Both the position numbers and the translations under genes were made by a program. The notes beneath the pieces are model-generated. The model was given only the letters and a program-made list of their open reading frames with translations, ran no database searches and was not told the origin of the DNA. A DNA stretch of 14,843 bases, from positions 9,071-23,913 of the forward strand of contig DQEK01000160.1 in assembly GCA_003533545.1 (NCBI GenBank), written 5' to 3'. The stretch comes from Acidobacteriota bacterium (lineage in GTDB: Bacteria; Acidobacteriota; Vicinamibacteria; Vicinamibacterales; UBA8438). Shown one piece after another: positions 7,501 through 14,843 of this stretch (position 1 is its first letter; the number at the start of each line of letters is the position of its first letter).

Positions 7501-8475
7501 TCAGAAAGCAACTTCGCCTTGGACCAGCGAAAAAACGAAATCGAGTGTTTCAGAAGGAACACGAAACGACAGCGTCATGGCCGTCCCGACCCCACTGAGT
7601 TGCAACGACTCGACCATTGTCTGCCACGCAGGCTCGCCGGCAGTGAACGCCTGGGCCAGCGCGACGAATCCCCGGAAGGCGTCGCGAAGATTCTGTCCGA
7701 CTGTCTCATCGCTCCCTTCAAGCGTCAACGAACCGCCCAGCCCCCCGTTGACGTGCCCGCTGACCACAAACGCAGACACAGCGGGCATCCCTTCTAACAC
7801 ACCCTCTGCGAGTAACCCGAGGTTCCCCAAGTCACCGAACCGACCGAAAGCCCATGCATTACTCTCTACATCGACACGTTCGACCAGCGCCATCATCTGT
7901 GCATTCGAAGTGATATCAGCGCCACCGGACCTGCGGTCCGCCGCCAGTTGTACCGTTCCCAAGTCACCGACCGCGACCAACCCGGGCTCCATGAATCCCA
8001 TGGTCAGTGTCCCGACGTCACCCGTGTCAACGCTCACCAGTCGAGTCCCGTTGTAGGTATCAACCGTAGCTCCCGCGGCACGGGCGACTTCCTCAAGTCG
8101 AGTCAGGTCAAACCGTCCCCTGAACAACACGAGGCCGGCGGGACGCCCCTGGTCCGGCCCCGGAGCCAAAAAAGCTAGTACGTGGTCTATGTCCTCCTCA
8201 AGATTCAGGCCTAGGTATTGTTCAAGCTGTTGCTGCCCCACACCGTTCGGCGACACCTGCCGGATGCTCGTCCGCACGTCCGACAACATCACCTCGCGGA
8301 CGTTGGCGTAAGCAAGGACGCTCGCATCTACCGGCACATAGGAGAACTCTCCTGCCCCGTTAACCGGTACCACCAGCGCCGGGCCACGACTCAAAAACGC
8401 AAAAAGCCCCGCGCAGAGTCCGACCAAAAGCAGACCGTTCGCACCGAGCACAAAGTAGCGTGTTTGGCGGGTCAT
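7501..8475 (-). CDS. Membrane-anchored extracytoplasmic protein of unknown function
   Basis: A 324-residue protein I cannot assign to a named family with confidence. One hydrophobic segment near the N-terminus (about 8-28) follows a short basic start (MTRQTR), with no lipobox Cys, so it should be an uncleaved anchor or signal peptide with the bulk outside the cytoplasm. The rest is built of alternating strands with repeated Gly-rich turns and a helix near 145-157 (LTRLEEVARAAGA), with no enzyme motif visible. The layout resembles DUF3352-type bacterial proteins (weak impression). It lies 156 bases downstream of the tandem ABC exporter genes on the same strand, behind its own TATAAT-like site, and may be a partner of those transporters. 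The ATG at 8475 has AGGA unusually close, so the start is not certain. Confidence 0.62.
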   Translation of the reverse strand: MTRQTRYFVLGANGLLLVGLCAGLFAFLSRGPALVVPVNGAGEFSYVPVDASVLAYANVREVMLSDVRTSIRQVSPNGVGQQQLEQYLGLNLEEDIDHVLAFLAPGPDQGRPAGLVLFRGRFDLTRLEEVARAAGATVDTYNGTRLVSVDTGDVGTLTMGFMEPGLVAVGDLGTVQLAADRRSGGADITSNAQMMALVERVDVESNAWAFGRFGDLGNLGLLAEGVLEGMPAVSAFVVSGHVNGGLGGSLTLEGSDETVGQNLRDAFRGFVALAQAFTAGEPAWQTMVESLQLSGVGTAMTLSFRVPSETLDFVFSLVQGEVAF

Positions 8476-8520
8476 ATCCTTACTGCCGCCGGGTTTGTCT
8501 CACCTGTGAAGCTCTACGGG

Positions 8521-8526
8521 ATTATA
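8521..8526 (-). promoter_or_regulatory. Perfect -10 hexamer (TATAAT) upstream of the anchored protein gene
   Basis: The minus strand reads TATAAT at 8526-8521, about 45 bases upstream of the ATG at 8475. The spacing gives a 5' leader of roughly 35-40 bases. No convincing -35 hexamer sits 16-18 bases further upstream. It lies in the 156-base gap after the ABC permease gene, so the downstream gene may be transcribed independently of the exporter operon. Confidence 0.5.
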
Positions 8527-8631
8527 CGCACGTCACAAACAAAGAGTTCCCACCTTCCTAATCTAGGCCACAACCGTCAAACATCGAGGAACGGCGGAGT
8601 CGGCGAAGCCACGACGGAGTCGAGGAGACGA

Positions 8632-9543
8632 TCATTGCTCAATTACGTACTCTCGCCGCTCAACAACCCAAGCTGACAGCGAGAGTCCTCCCACCAAGAT
8701 CAAGCCGAGACCGATCAGACTTGCGGCCACCGACGGCACCACCTCGCTGACCTGCATCACACCAAGAATTCCCGTCACCGCACGGTCCTGCGGCATCGCG
8801 TGGGGTGCCAGGCCCTCCAGGTAATACGACACGGTGAACCGCTTCAGGTACCCCGGCACGACCGCAACAATCGGTTCCCAACCTAAGATGAACACGAGTC
8901 CCGTCAACAATGGCCGCCTGAACCACGTGCCGATCAGCATGAACAACGCGCCATACACCGCCAAACCGACAGCCAGCAGCGCAAGGTCCGTCACGAGACT
9001 AGGAAACGCGGCACCAATGCTGCCACCTAGCAGCGACACCACTAAGAAGAACACCAACATCACAGACGGCAGGAGCACCAACCCGGTGCTCACAAGATAC
9101 GCGAAATACTTGCCCGCAAGGACAGCACAGCGTGACAGGGGCCGCGTAAACAAATACGTGATGGTTTTATCTTCAATCTCGTCGGCAATCAGTGAAGTGC
9201 CGTAGAAAACCCCGAGTAATGGCACGGAAAACCTCAAGTAGAAACCCCAGACCATCAATCCAAAGATGCCGGGGCCGTCGATCGTCACCCGCTGATTGGC
9301 AGAGTCAACGAAGTCGACACCACCGGTCAACGACAACAGGTCCAGCGCTGCAAGTAGCCGCAGGACCAGTGCCACCGCCACAGGCCCACCGACGACGAGC
9401 GCCATAAACAACGTGCGCCGCGACCAGAGCATCCGGCCCAGCGACAGCTCGTAGACACGCACAGCCGAACGGAAAAACGAGGGCACAACGGGTACGTTGC
9501 TAGTCAGCGGAGTAGACACAGGCGACCCAATTTCGGAGTTCAA
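8632..9543 (-). CDS. ABC-2 type transporter permease (second pair)
   Basis: A 303-residue integral membrane protein of the ABC-2/NosY type, the membrane half of an ATP-driven exporter. After a 35-residue cytoplasmic lead come about six membrane segments (near 44-66, 92-118, 142-172, 180-205, 212-230 and 275-295). Between the second and third is the conserved cytoplasmic motif DEIEDKTITYLFTRPLSR (about 121-138), typical of these permeases. The start is TTG at 9543, one base after the TAG of the ATPase gene. No ATG is available before residue 38, which would cut into the first membrane helix region, though GTG at 9519 is an alternative. The tight junction with the ATPase gene says the two form one transporter. 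The substrate is unknown. The C-terminus is cytoplasmic and charged. Confidence 0.85.
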   Translation of the reverse strand: MNSEIGSPVSTPLTSNVPVVPSFFRSAVRVYELSLGRMLWSRRTLFMALVVGGPVAVALVLRLLAALDLLSLTGGVDFVDSANQRVTIDGPGIFGLMVWGFYLRFSVPLLGVFYGTSLIADEIEDKTITYLFTRPLSRCAVLAGKYFAYLVSTGLVLLPSVMLVFFLVVSLLGGSIGAAFPSLVTDLALLAVGLAVYGALFMLIGTWFRRPLLTGLVFILGWEPIVAVVPGYLKRFTVSYYLEGLAPHAMPQDRAVTGILGVMQVSEVVPSVAASLIGLGLILVGGLSLSAWVVERREYVIEQ

Positions 9544-9544
9544 A

Positions 9545-10468
9545 CTACTTCACGAGATATTCGAACACGGCCTGTAGGTTGTCGTCGGGCGAGCTAACCT
9601 CCTGCACGTCGCCGAGGGCGCCGCTAGCGGCAACTTCGGTCAGCCTGCTGTAAAACGCATCTGGATTTTCGGTCTCGATCACCAAGGCCCCCTCCTCCAA
9701 ACACAGGCTGCGGAGCCCCACATGATCCAAAAATCCACGCGCAAATGCGCGGGGATCACTGAGGCGGATACGAATCTTGTGAGGGTGTTCGTCGATCAGG
9801 CCACGAATCGCGGCAATGTCGCCTTCCGCCAAGATGCGACCATGGTTCATCAACAGAATGGTCGACGTCATCGACTCAATCTCGTGGAGAATATGACTCG
9901 ACACCAACACGCTCTTGCCGCTGCTTCCCCACCCCTTGATGAGCTTGATCACCTGGCGGCGTGCGACCGGGTCCATCCCAGCCAGCGGCTCGTCAAGCAC
10001 GAGCAGGTCAGGTCCATGCACGACGGCCTGCGCCAGTTTCACCCGTTGGCGCATCCCCTTGCTGTACGCACCGATTTTTTTGTCGGCAGCATCGAGCAAG
10101 TCCACGGAGTCCATGGCCAGGCGGGCTGCTTCCGTCGCCTCTGATTCCGAAAATCCATTGAGTCGGACCAACGCCGTCACCCACTCAAGGCCCGTCATCT
10201 GGTCGTAGAACGAATCCTGTTCGGGGCAGAACCCCACCCTAAAGAACAAGCCCGGATTGCCCCAGACGGATTCATCGAACACACGAACGGAACCCTTGCT
10301 CGGCTTCAGTTGGCCCGCAATCAGCTTCAAGAGCGTCGACTTGCCTGCCCCGTTCGGGCCTAGCAAACCGGTGACCCCCGGATGGACCTCGGCTGAAATG
10401 TCGTTGAGCCCGATGACCTGGCCATACCACTTCGACACACGCTCGACTGCCACCACCGCCGCATTCAC
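9545..10468 (-). CDS. ABC transporter ATP-binding protein (second pair)
   Basis: A 307-residue ATPase of the ABC-2 exporter class. Walker A GPNGAGKST is at 37-45, the signature is YSKGMRQ (135-141) in place of LSGGQ as usual in this subclass, Walker B LLVLDE is at 155-160, the D-loop GMDP follows, and the switch histidine is H192. A C-terminal extension of about 90 residues after the core is typical of CcmA/NatA-like proteins. The start is GTG at 10468: GGAGG (10480-10476) lies 7 bases upstream, and the GTGA overlaps the stop of the previous permease gene. The frame stays open another 55 codons upstream, but that stretch is non-homologous. It works with the permease that begins 1 base after its stop. 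The transported substrate cannot be told from sequence. Confidence 0.93.
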   Translation of the reverse strand: MNAAVVAVERVSKWYGQVIGLNDISAEVHPGVTGLLGPNGAGKSTLLKLIAGQLKPSKGSVRVFDESVWGNPGLFFRVGFCPEQDSFYDQMTGLEWVTALVRLNGFSESEATEAARLAMDSVDLLDAADKKIGAYSKGMRQRVKLAQAVVHGPDLLVLDEPLAGMDPVARRQVIKLIKGWGSSGKSVLVSSHILHEIESMTSTILLMNHGRILAEGDIAAIRGLIDEHPHKIRIRLSDPRAFARGFLDHVGLRSLCLEEGALVIETENPDAFYSRLTEVAASGALGDVQEVSSPDDNLQAVFEYLVK

Positions 10469-11322
10469 GTGACCACCTCCACCCCGCGAACACGCCACTT
10501 GAGCACCGCCACAGACACACCGATCAACGTGCCAACCGCCAGCACCGAAACCATCCAAGGCGACTCGTAGCGCGGGGGTAAAAGAAAGATTACGTCGGCG
10601 AGCTGGTCCAGGTTTGCCCGAAACGACAACCACACCAGTTCCAGCGCGCCGTTGCTAACGTCACGTAGCACTTCAAACAACACCCCCGAAAACAACACCA
10701 TCCCCGCGTAGATCATGGCCGTGTACCGAGCGCTGGTTGACAACGAGGACAGCGCCAGCATCGCAAAAGCCGACAACAAGGCTTCAACGAACGCATAAAG
10801 CGTGATCGCCGGGACCAAAAAGAGATTTTCACCAATGAACGTCAGACTGCCAGAGAACATCACCTGTAACACCAGCAGCCCAAGGGCCGGGACGAGCGTC
10901 ACCAGAAGCAAGAAAAACAGCAAGGCCCCGAGCTTACCTGCGACGTACTCCGCTCGAGTCACCGGCTTCGATAGGTAGATTTGCAGAGCATTCGACCGAC
11001 GGTCGTTGGCGATCATGCCGGAACCGACATACACAGTCACGAACAGCACGAAGACTTCCTGAAGCTCAAAGAACTGACGAAACGTCTGGACAGACGGAGA
11101 AAGAATGCCCAGAGCTGGGGTATCGAGACTGGAAAAATTTGAGGACAGGTAAAACATGACCGCCCGCACGAAAAACTGTCCCCACGACGCGAGCAACACG
11201 AATAGAAACAGTTTTTTCCTCAGCACTCCCCGTATTTCAGTTTCGGCGATGATCAGCCAGGAGGACCCCGGCTCATTGCGGCTTCCGGTATATCGGCGAT
11301 AGCTCGGATCGTGAATAGGCAC
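10465..11322 (-). CDS. ABC-2 type transporter permease (first pair)
   Basis: About 285 residues with six predicted membrane segments: LFLFVLLASWGQFFVRAVMF, EVFVLFVTVYVGSGMIA, LGALLFFLLLVTLVPALGLL, LFLVPAITLYAFVEALLSAF, YTAMIYAGMVLFSGVLFEVL and WMVSVLAVGTLIGVSVAVL. The cytoplasmic loop NDRRSNALQIYLSKPVTRAE after the second segment is the ABC-2 hallmark. GTG at 11322, 11 bases past the stop of the preceding ATPase gene, is the best start. The GGGGAG upstream is about 14 bases away, longer than ideal, so the start has moderate certainty. The further upstream part of the open frame is Arg/Cys-rich and runs over the ATPase gene. It pairs with the ATPase at 11334-12272. The substrate is unknown. 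Confidence 0.83.
   Translation of the reverse strand: MPIHDPSYRRYTGSRNEPGSSWLIIAETEIRGVLRKKLFLFVLLASWGQFFVRAVMFYLSSNFSSLDTPALGILSPSVQTFRQFFELQEVFVLFVTVYVGSGMIANDRRSNALQIYLSKPVTRAEYVAGKLGALLFFLLLVTLVPALGLLVLQVMFSGSLTFIGENLFLVPAITLYAFVEALLSAFAMLALSSLSTSARYTAMIYAGMVLFSGVLFEVLRDVSNGALELVWLSFRANLDQLADVIFLLPPRYESPWMVSVLAVGTLIGVSVAVLKWRVRGVEVVT
10476..10480 (-). promoter_or_regulatory. Shine-Dalgarno sequence fixing the second ATPase start
   Basis: GGAGG on the minus strand, 7 bases before GTG 10468-10466. It sits inside the last codons of the upstream permease gene. This identifies the real start of the ATPase, 55 codons inside the open frame. Confidence 0.8.
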
Positions 11323-11333
11323 AGGCGCAGCCG

Positions 11334-12272
11334 CTACTCCCCGATCGCTTCGGCGAACACATCCTCCAGGGTCGGCACACTGGGCCGCAAATGTCGCACC
11401 TGGACTTGATGTCGAGTGGCAACGCCGAACAGGTCTCGCGGACCCAGTCCCCCAGGCACGAACACACGCATGGTGCCGTTCTCGGCACCATGACATTCAG
11501 CACCGATTGCCTCAAGAGCACGAATAAATGTTTCAAGATCGCCCTTGATTCGAATTTCGAACACCTGTGAACGGCGCTGTTTAAGTTCAGCAATCGCCCC
11601 CTCGGTTGCAACCGTGCCCTGGTGCAAGACGATGACCCGTTCGCAAGTCTCTTCCACGTCGGGTAGCAAATGCGAGGACAGGATCAAGTTGACTCCTTTA
11701 CGAGTGGCCAAGTCGGTCACTAGGTCCAACATCTCTTCCCTCCCCTTAGGGTCCATCCCGTTGGTGGGCTCGTCGAGAAACAAAAGGTCGGGGTCGTGAA
11801 CCAGCGCCTGAGCGAGCTTAATGCGCTGTTTCATGCCAGTTGAGTAGGTTTCGATATTGCGATAACGCGCCTCCCCAAGACCAACGTAATAGAGAACCTC
11901 GTGGGCACGCTGTGTCGCGTCAGCTCGGGGCAAGCCACTCAGCTGCCCACAGTAAGCCACGAATGACACGGCGTTCATTCCGGGAATGTGGCCATCTGAT
12001 TCAGGCATGTAGCCAAGCCGAGCGCGAATCTTCAACGGGCTGGAGTGCACGTCGAGTCCGAGAACGCGCAGCCGACCAGACGCGGGCTTAACGAAACCCA
12101 GCAACCCTTTCAACAGGCTGCTCTTCCCCGCACCATTGGGACCAAGCAAGCCCACCGCACCGGGTAGAAACGTCGCGGTCACGCTACGCAACGCTTCCTG
12201 AGCGCCGTAGCGAATGGATACCTGGTCGAGAGTGGCGACCGGCTGCTGGTCGGGTTCGAATTCTGGCATCAC
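11334..12272 (-). CDS. ABC transporter ATP-binding protein (first pair)
   Basis: A 312-residue ABC-2 class ATPase: Walker A GPNGAGKS (44-51), Q-loop region near GYMPESDG (87-94), signature YSTGMKQ (143-149), Walker B LLFLDE (163-168), GMDP D-loop (172-175) and switch His201. A C-terminal domain of about 100 residues follows, ending with the TLEDVFAE motif common in exporter ATPases. The gene begins with GTG-ATG in tandem (12272 and 12269), and no Shine-Dalgarno sequence is visible before either, so a leaderless or weakly initiated message is possible. It is first of the four transporter genes, 64 bases after the HD-domain gene. It is related to the second ATPase downstream but clearly diverged in its linker residues and C-terminal part. 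Confidence 0.92.
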   Translation of the reverse strand: MMPEFEPDQQPVATLDQVSIRYGAQEALRSVTATFLPGAVGLLGPNGAGKSSLLKGLLGFVKPASGRLRVLGLDVHSSPLKIRARLGYMPESDGHIPGMNAVSFVAYCGQLSGLPRADATQRAHEVLYYVGLGEARYRNIETYSTGMKQRIKLAQALVHDPDLLFLDEPTNGMDPKGREEMLDLVTDLATRKGVNLILSSHLLPDVEETCERVIVLHQGTVATEGAIAELKQRRSQVFEIRIKGDLETFIRALEAIGAECHGAENGTMRVFVPGGLGPRDLFGVATRHQVQVRHLRPSVPTLEDVFAEAIGE

Positions 12273-12336
12273 TGCGGAGGTAATACGAGCACCGGCACGG
12301 ACAAGTTCGATGTACTTTGGTGTCTATACAACAACG

Positions 12337-12906
12337 TCACAGGCTGCCTTTAAGTCCAAGCTCGTCGGCCTGTTCCCGCATAAAACCGATCACGTTCGCA
12401 ATGTGTTCATCGAGCGACAACCCTAGTTCCTCCGCACCCTGTCGCAAATCGTCCCGAGACACCGCTCGAGCGAACGCCTTGTCCTTCATCCGCTTCTTGA
12501 CCGATTTAGCCTCGAGATCGAGCACGCTTCTGGAGGGTCGAACCAACGCTGCAGCAGTAACGAATCCCGCCATCTCGTCGCAAGCAAACAGGGTGTGTTC
12601 AAGTCGAGTTTCTCTGGTCACTCCGGTGTAGTCGGCATGCGACAGAATCGCCCGCATCACGAATTCAGGGTACCCCTGCACCCGCAAAATCTCGCACCCA
12701 CGATACGGGTGATCGTCAGCGCTCGGCCAACGCTCATAGTCGAAATCGTGCAACAGCGCCACGAGACCCCAGGCCTCTTCGTCCTCTCCAAACAATCGCG
12801 CATACCCACGCACCGCAGTCTCGACCGCCAGCCCGTGTTTCAGCAGTCGGTCGTTCTGAGTGTACTCAGTCAGCAGGTCCCATGCCTGGGCACGATTCGG
12901 CGTCAT
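12337..12906 (-). CDS. HD-domain phosphohydrolase
   Basis: A 189-residue metal-dependent phosphohydrolase of the HD superfamily. Likely metal ligands are His24 (LLKHGLAVE), His53-Asp54 (LLHDFDYE) and Asp110 (ACDEM), with His66 (DDHPYRG) and His90 (LSHADYTGV) as further conserved histidines. The motif VRPSRSVLDLEAKSVKKRMKDKAFAR (about 122-147) recurs in a widely spread bacterial family of unknown substrate, probably a nucleotide or nucleoside phosphate. The ATG at 12906 forms an ATGA overlap with the stop of the symporter gene, so the two are translationally coupled. No recognition domain or other output domain is attached. It is predicted cytoplasmic. The physiological substrate is not known. 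Confidence 0.88.
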   Translation of the reverse strand: MTPNRAQAWDLLTEYTQNDRLLKHGLAVETAVRGYARLFGEDEEAWGLVALLHDFDYERWPSADDHPYRGCEILRVQGYPEFVMRAILSHADYTGVTRETRLEHTLFACDEMAGFVTAAALVRPSRSVLDLEAKSVKKRMKDKAFARAVSRDDLRQGAEELGLSLDEHIANVIGFMREQADELGLKGSL

Positions 12907-14249
12907 GGCTCAAGCGGGGGCGCGGAGCCCGCAGTCACCACTCCGCTGCCAGTTGTGGGCTGGCTGGAAGTGAGTTGACCTTCACTAGCCGCCACGATCG
13001 CAGCAACCGCAACGTCACCCGTAATATTGGCGGCCGTACGAACCATGTCGAGAATTCGGTCTACCCCCAAAATCAACGCGATACCCGCCGCCGGTACGCC
13101 GATCGTTTCAAGAATAACGACCAACATAATGACACCCGCGCTTGGTACGGCAGCCGCTCCTATCGAGGCGAGCAGCGCCATCGTGACGATGGTGAGCTGC
13201 GCAGTCAAATCAAGTGGAATCCCAAGGGTCTGCGCTATAAACACGGCCGCCACAGCTTGGTAGAGCGCGGTCCCATCCATGTTGACAGTGGCACCGAGCG
13301 GCAACACAAACGAGGCAACCTCCTCCGAAACACCAATGTTGTTCTGTGCACTCTTCATCGTGACGGGCAAGGTGGCGGCACTCGACGAAGTCGAGAACCC
13401 CACAAGCTGAGCCTGAACAACGCCGGCAAAGAACTGCCTGAGCCGGAGCGGCGTAAAAAGACGGAGCAGAAGTGAATAACTCACAAACACTTGAATTGTG
13501 AGTCCGAGTACGACCACCAGACAGTAGAACCCCAAGGCCGTCAGGAGCTGCGGAACATCAGCCGGACTGTCTCCCGTAACTGCCGTGAACGTGTCGGCAA
13601 TCAAGCCGAACACACCGATTGGGGCGACCAAAATGACGAGCTCAACGATCTTGATAATGACCGCGTTCAAACTCTCGAACAACGCCAGCATCGGAGCCGA
13701 TTGCTCCGCCGGAATCAATATGAGCGCAATGCCGAAGAGAAAGGCGACAAAAACCACGTTCAACATACGGCGATTGTCTGAGGCAGCAGCGGCGATATTG
13801 TCCGGCACCATGTCTACTAGTGGTTGCAGCGGCCCACGGGCCCCGGCTTCCGCCGCCATCTGGCTCTGCTCAGTGATGTCGCCCTGATAGGTCACCTGGA
13901 GCTCTGACCGCACGCTGTCAGGCACGACCTCACCTGGTCTCAAGAGGTTGACTAAAGACAACCCGATTACGAGAGCAACCAGCGTGGTGCCTAGGTAGAT
14001 CGCGATCGTCTTACCACCAATTCTGGACAGTTTGTTCAGATCGGAAAGTGAGGCGATGCCCGTAATGAGGGATGCAAGTACCAGTGGGACAGCTACGAGG
14101 AACAGCAACCGGAGAAAAATCGTACCGAATGGCGCAATCCAGTCATCGGTGAACTCCCCCCAGCCGGCGTAGGCGGCCACGACGCCGTACACCAAGCCGA
14201 GCGCCAAAGCTACGAGAATGCGCCAGTGAGCCTGTCTGTACCAGGGCAT
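12903..14249 (-). CDS. Dicarboxylate/amino acid:cation symporter (DAACS family, glutamate/aspartate type)
   Basis: A 448-residue inner-membrane symporter (Pfam SDF) that imports glutamate, aspartate or C4-dicarboxylates with Na+ or H+. The first re-entrant hairpin carries the serine-rich STSSSAATLP (286-295). The NMDGT motif is at 323-327, and the last helix has DMVRTAANITGD (401-412), aligning with Asp394, Arg397, Asn401 and Asp405 of GltPh. The Arg404 equivalent of Arg397 favours an acidic substrate. All core elements are present and length is normal. The 25-residue Ser/Thr/Gly/Pro-rich tail is longer than usual. The ATG at 14249 has GGAG six bases upstream. It shares its operon with a Nudix enzyme and an HD phosphohydrolase. 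Confidence 0.94.
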   Translation of the reverse strand: MPWYRQAHWRILVALALGLVYGVVAAYAGWGEFTDDWIAPFGTIFLRLLFLVAVPLVLASLITGIASLSDLNKLSRIGGKTIAIYLGTTLVALVIGLSLVNLLRPGEVVPDSVRSELQVTYQGDITEQSQMAAEAGARGPLQPLVDMVPDNIAAAASDNRRMLNVVFVAFLFGIALILIPAEQSAPMLALFESLNAVIIKIVELVILVAPIGVFGLIADTFTAVTGDSPADVPQLLTALGFYCLVVVLGLTIQVFVSYSLLLRLFTPLRLRQFFAGVVQAQLVGFSTSSSAATLPVTMKSAQNNIGVSEEVASFVLPLGATVNMDGTALYQAVAAVFIAQTLGIPLDLTAQLTIVTMALLASIGAAAVPSAGVIMLVVILETIGVPAAGIALILGVDRILDMVRTAANITGDVAVAAIVAASEGQLTSSQPTTGSGVVTAGSAPPLEP

Positions 14250-14303
14250 GACTTCTCCAGGTCCCTCAAACTCGGCGACGGTAGCATCGAAATTTCTCGA
14301 CTG

Positions 14304-14732
14304 TCAACGCAGGCGCCGGGCGCTGGCGATCACCGTCTGTGCCTCGTCCGTCAGTTCATACGAGCCGAGGTCATCAGGATCGGCCAGTGCCACCGTGTCG
14401 GCATCCGACCCTGGCTTCAGCGTACCGCTGACCCGATGACAAAGAAAATCGGCGAGCACATAGTGATACCGGACACGACCGTCTGAGTCGCGCGTAATCC
14501 GGTCCAACAAATCGATAAGTGGACCCACACGCGTCTGGAGTCCAATCTCCTCCCGCAACTCCCGCTGCAGCCCCTCGTGCAGGGTCTCGCCAAGTTCGAG
14601 CGCCCCTCCCGGTAAGCTCCAACGTCCCGCCAGGGGTGGGTGCCGTCGCCTGACCAGCACCACCTGTTGGTCGATGAACACGACTCCCGCGACACCGACA
14701 GTCGGCCGAGCAGGATACCTACGGTCAGACAT
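14304..14732 (-). CDS. Nudix hydrolase (MutT / ADP-ribose pyrophosphatase-like)
   Basis: A 142-residue enzyme with a perfect Nudix box: Gly43, Glu49, Arg57-Glu58-Leu59, Glu61-Glu62 and Gly64-Leu65, spaced as G-x5-E-x7-REU-x-EE-x-GU. It would cleave nucleoside diphosphates linked to another group, releasing AMP- or NMP-type products. The substrate cannot be fixed, but the N-terminal PTVGVAGVVFIDQQVVLVRRRHPP is common in ADP-ribose pyrophosphatase/MutT-like relatives. The ATG at 14732 lies 3 bases after the stop of yjbQ, and a 54-base gap separates it from the symporter. It has no strong Shine-Dalgarno sequence, so translation may be coupled to yjbQ. Confidence 0.92.
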   Translation of the reverse strand: MSDRRYPARPTVGVAGVVFIDQQVVLVRRRHPPLAGRWSLPGGALELGETLHEGLQRELREEIGLQTRVGPLIDLLDRITRDSDGRVRYHYVLADFLCHRVSGTLKPGSDADTVALADPDDLGSYELTDEAQTVIASARRLR

Positions 14733-14735
14733 ACG

Positions 14736-14843
14736 CTAGACACCCATCACCTTGACAATGACGCGCTTTCGCCGCTGGCCGTCGAATTCCGCGTAAAACA
14801 GTTGTTCCCACGGACCCAGGTCAAGACGCCCGCCAGTAATCGG
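14736..14843 (-). CDS. yjbQ: YjbQ-family protein (UPF0047, secondary thiamine-phosphate synthase-like), C-terminal fragment
   Basis: The window ends inside this gene, and only 35 codons plus TAG (14738-14736) are visible. The fragment contains [19 protein letters not shown] and ends [10 protein letters not shown], which matches the C-terminal end of YjbQ/UPF0047 proteins. E. coli YjbQ has weak thiamine-phosphate synthase activity in vitro, and its real role is unsettled. The N-terminus and the conserved histidines lie outside. It is the first visible gene of the yjbQ-Nudix-symporter-HD operon, and its promoter is off the window. Confidence 0.85.
   Translation of the reverse strand, partial: PITGGRLDLGPWEQLFYAEFDGQRRKRVIVKVMGV

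Noticed and set aside
10469..10633. 55-residue extension of the second ABC ATPase
   Set aside because: GGAGG plus GTG at 10468 overlapping the previous stop is a far better start, and the extra residues lie inside the permease gene.
1..14843. Mobile elements, CRISPR arrays, tRNA or rRNA genes
   Set aside because: No transposase, integrase, regularly spaced repeat or tRNA-like T-loop pattern was seen on reading both strands; short tRNAs could still be missed by eye.

Overview
The window is an ordinary-looking chromosomal stretch from a bacterium of moderately high GC content. It carries no mobile element, CRISPR array, tRNA or rRNA that I could see. A chance assignment is Acidobacteriota (perhaps the Vicinamibacteria side). 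This rests on the mix of an M49-type peptidase, a YpdA-like flavoprotein, twin ABC-2 transporters and Acidobacteria-like secreted hypotheticals. It is inference from gene content, not from a marker gene.

Left edge (1-1219), plus strand. The 3' end of a dipeptidyl-peptidase III-like (M49) gene is followed by a 366-base non-coding gap and then a stand-alone LON substrate-binding-domain protein. The gap holds the most structured DNA in the window: a perfect 10-bp outer stem (381-390 with 439-448) that closes over two inner palindromes. It could be a small RNA or a 5'-leader element.

1224-4401, minus strand. An operon read right to left: 3-hydroxybutyryl-CoA dehydrogenase, GTP cyclohydrolase I (folE), a secreted protein of unknown function, and a YpdA-family FAD/NAD(P) reductase. 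Each gene overlaps the next (20, about 20 and 4 bases). A likely extended -10 promoter lies at about 4498-4506, in a 311-base gap that also has REP-like palindromes.

4713-7313, minus strand. One 866-residue protein joins a GT-B/CDP-glycerol-transferase-like N-terminal half to a SAM-dependent methyltransferase C-terminal half. It is probably involved in surface glycan synthesis.

7501-12272, minus strand. Two complete ABC-2 exporter pairs lie in the order ATPase, permease, ATPase, permease, closely spaced or overlapping and using GTG or TTG starts. Downstream is a membrane-anchored extracytoplasmic protein of unknown function with its own promoter-like TATAAT. This quartet and its partner are the best candidate here for an uncharacterised system.

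12337-14843, minus strand. A second compact operon: YjbQ (3' end only), a Nudix hydrolase, a glutamate/dicarboxylate:cation symporter and an HD-domain phosphohydrolase. Apart from the first two genes, the whole window is read leftward. Starts of several genes were moved inward from the longest possible ORF, using Shine-Dalgarno sequences, stop/start overlaps and where family homology begins.
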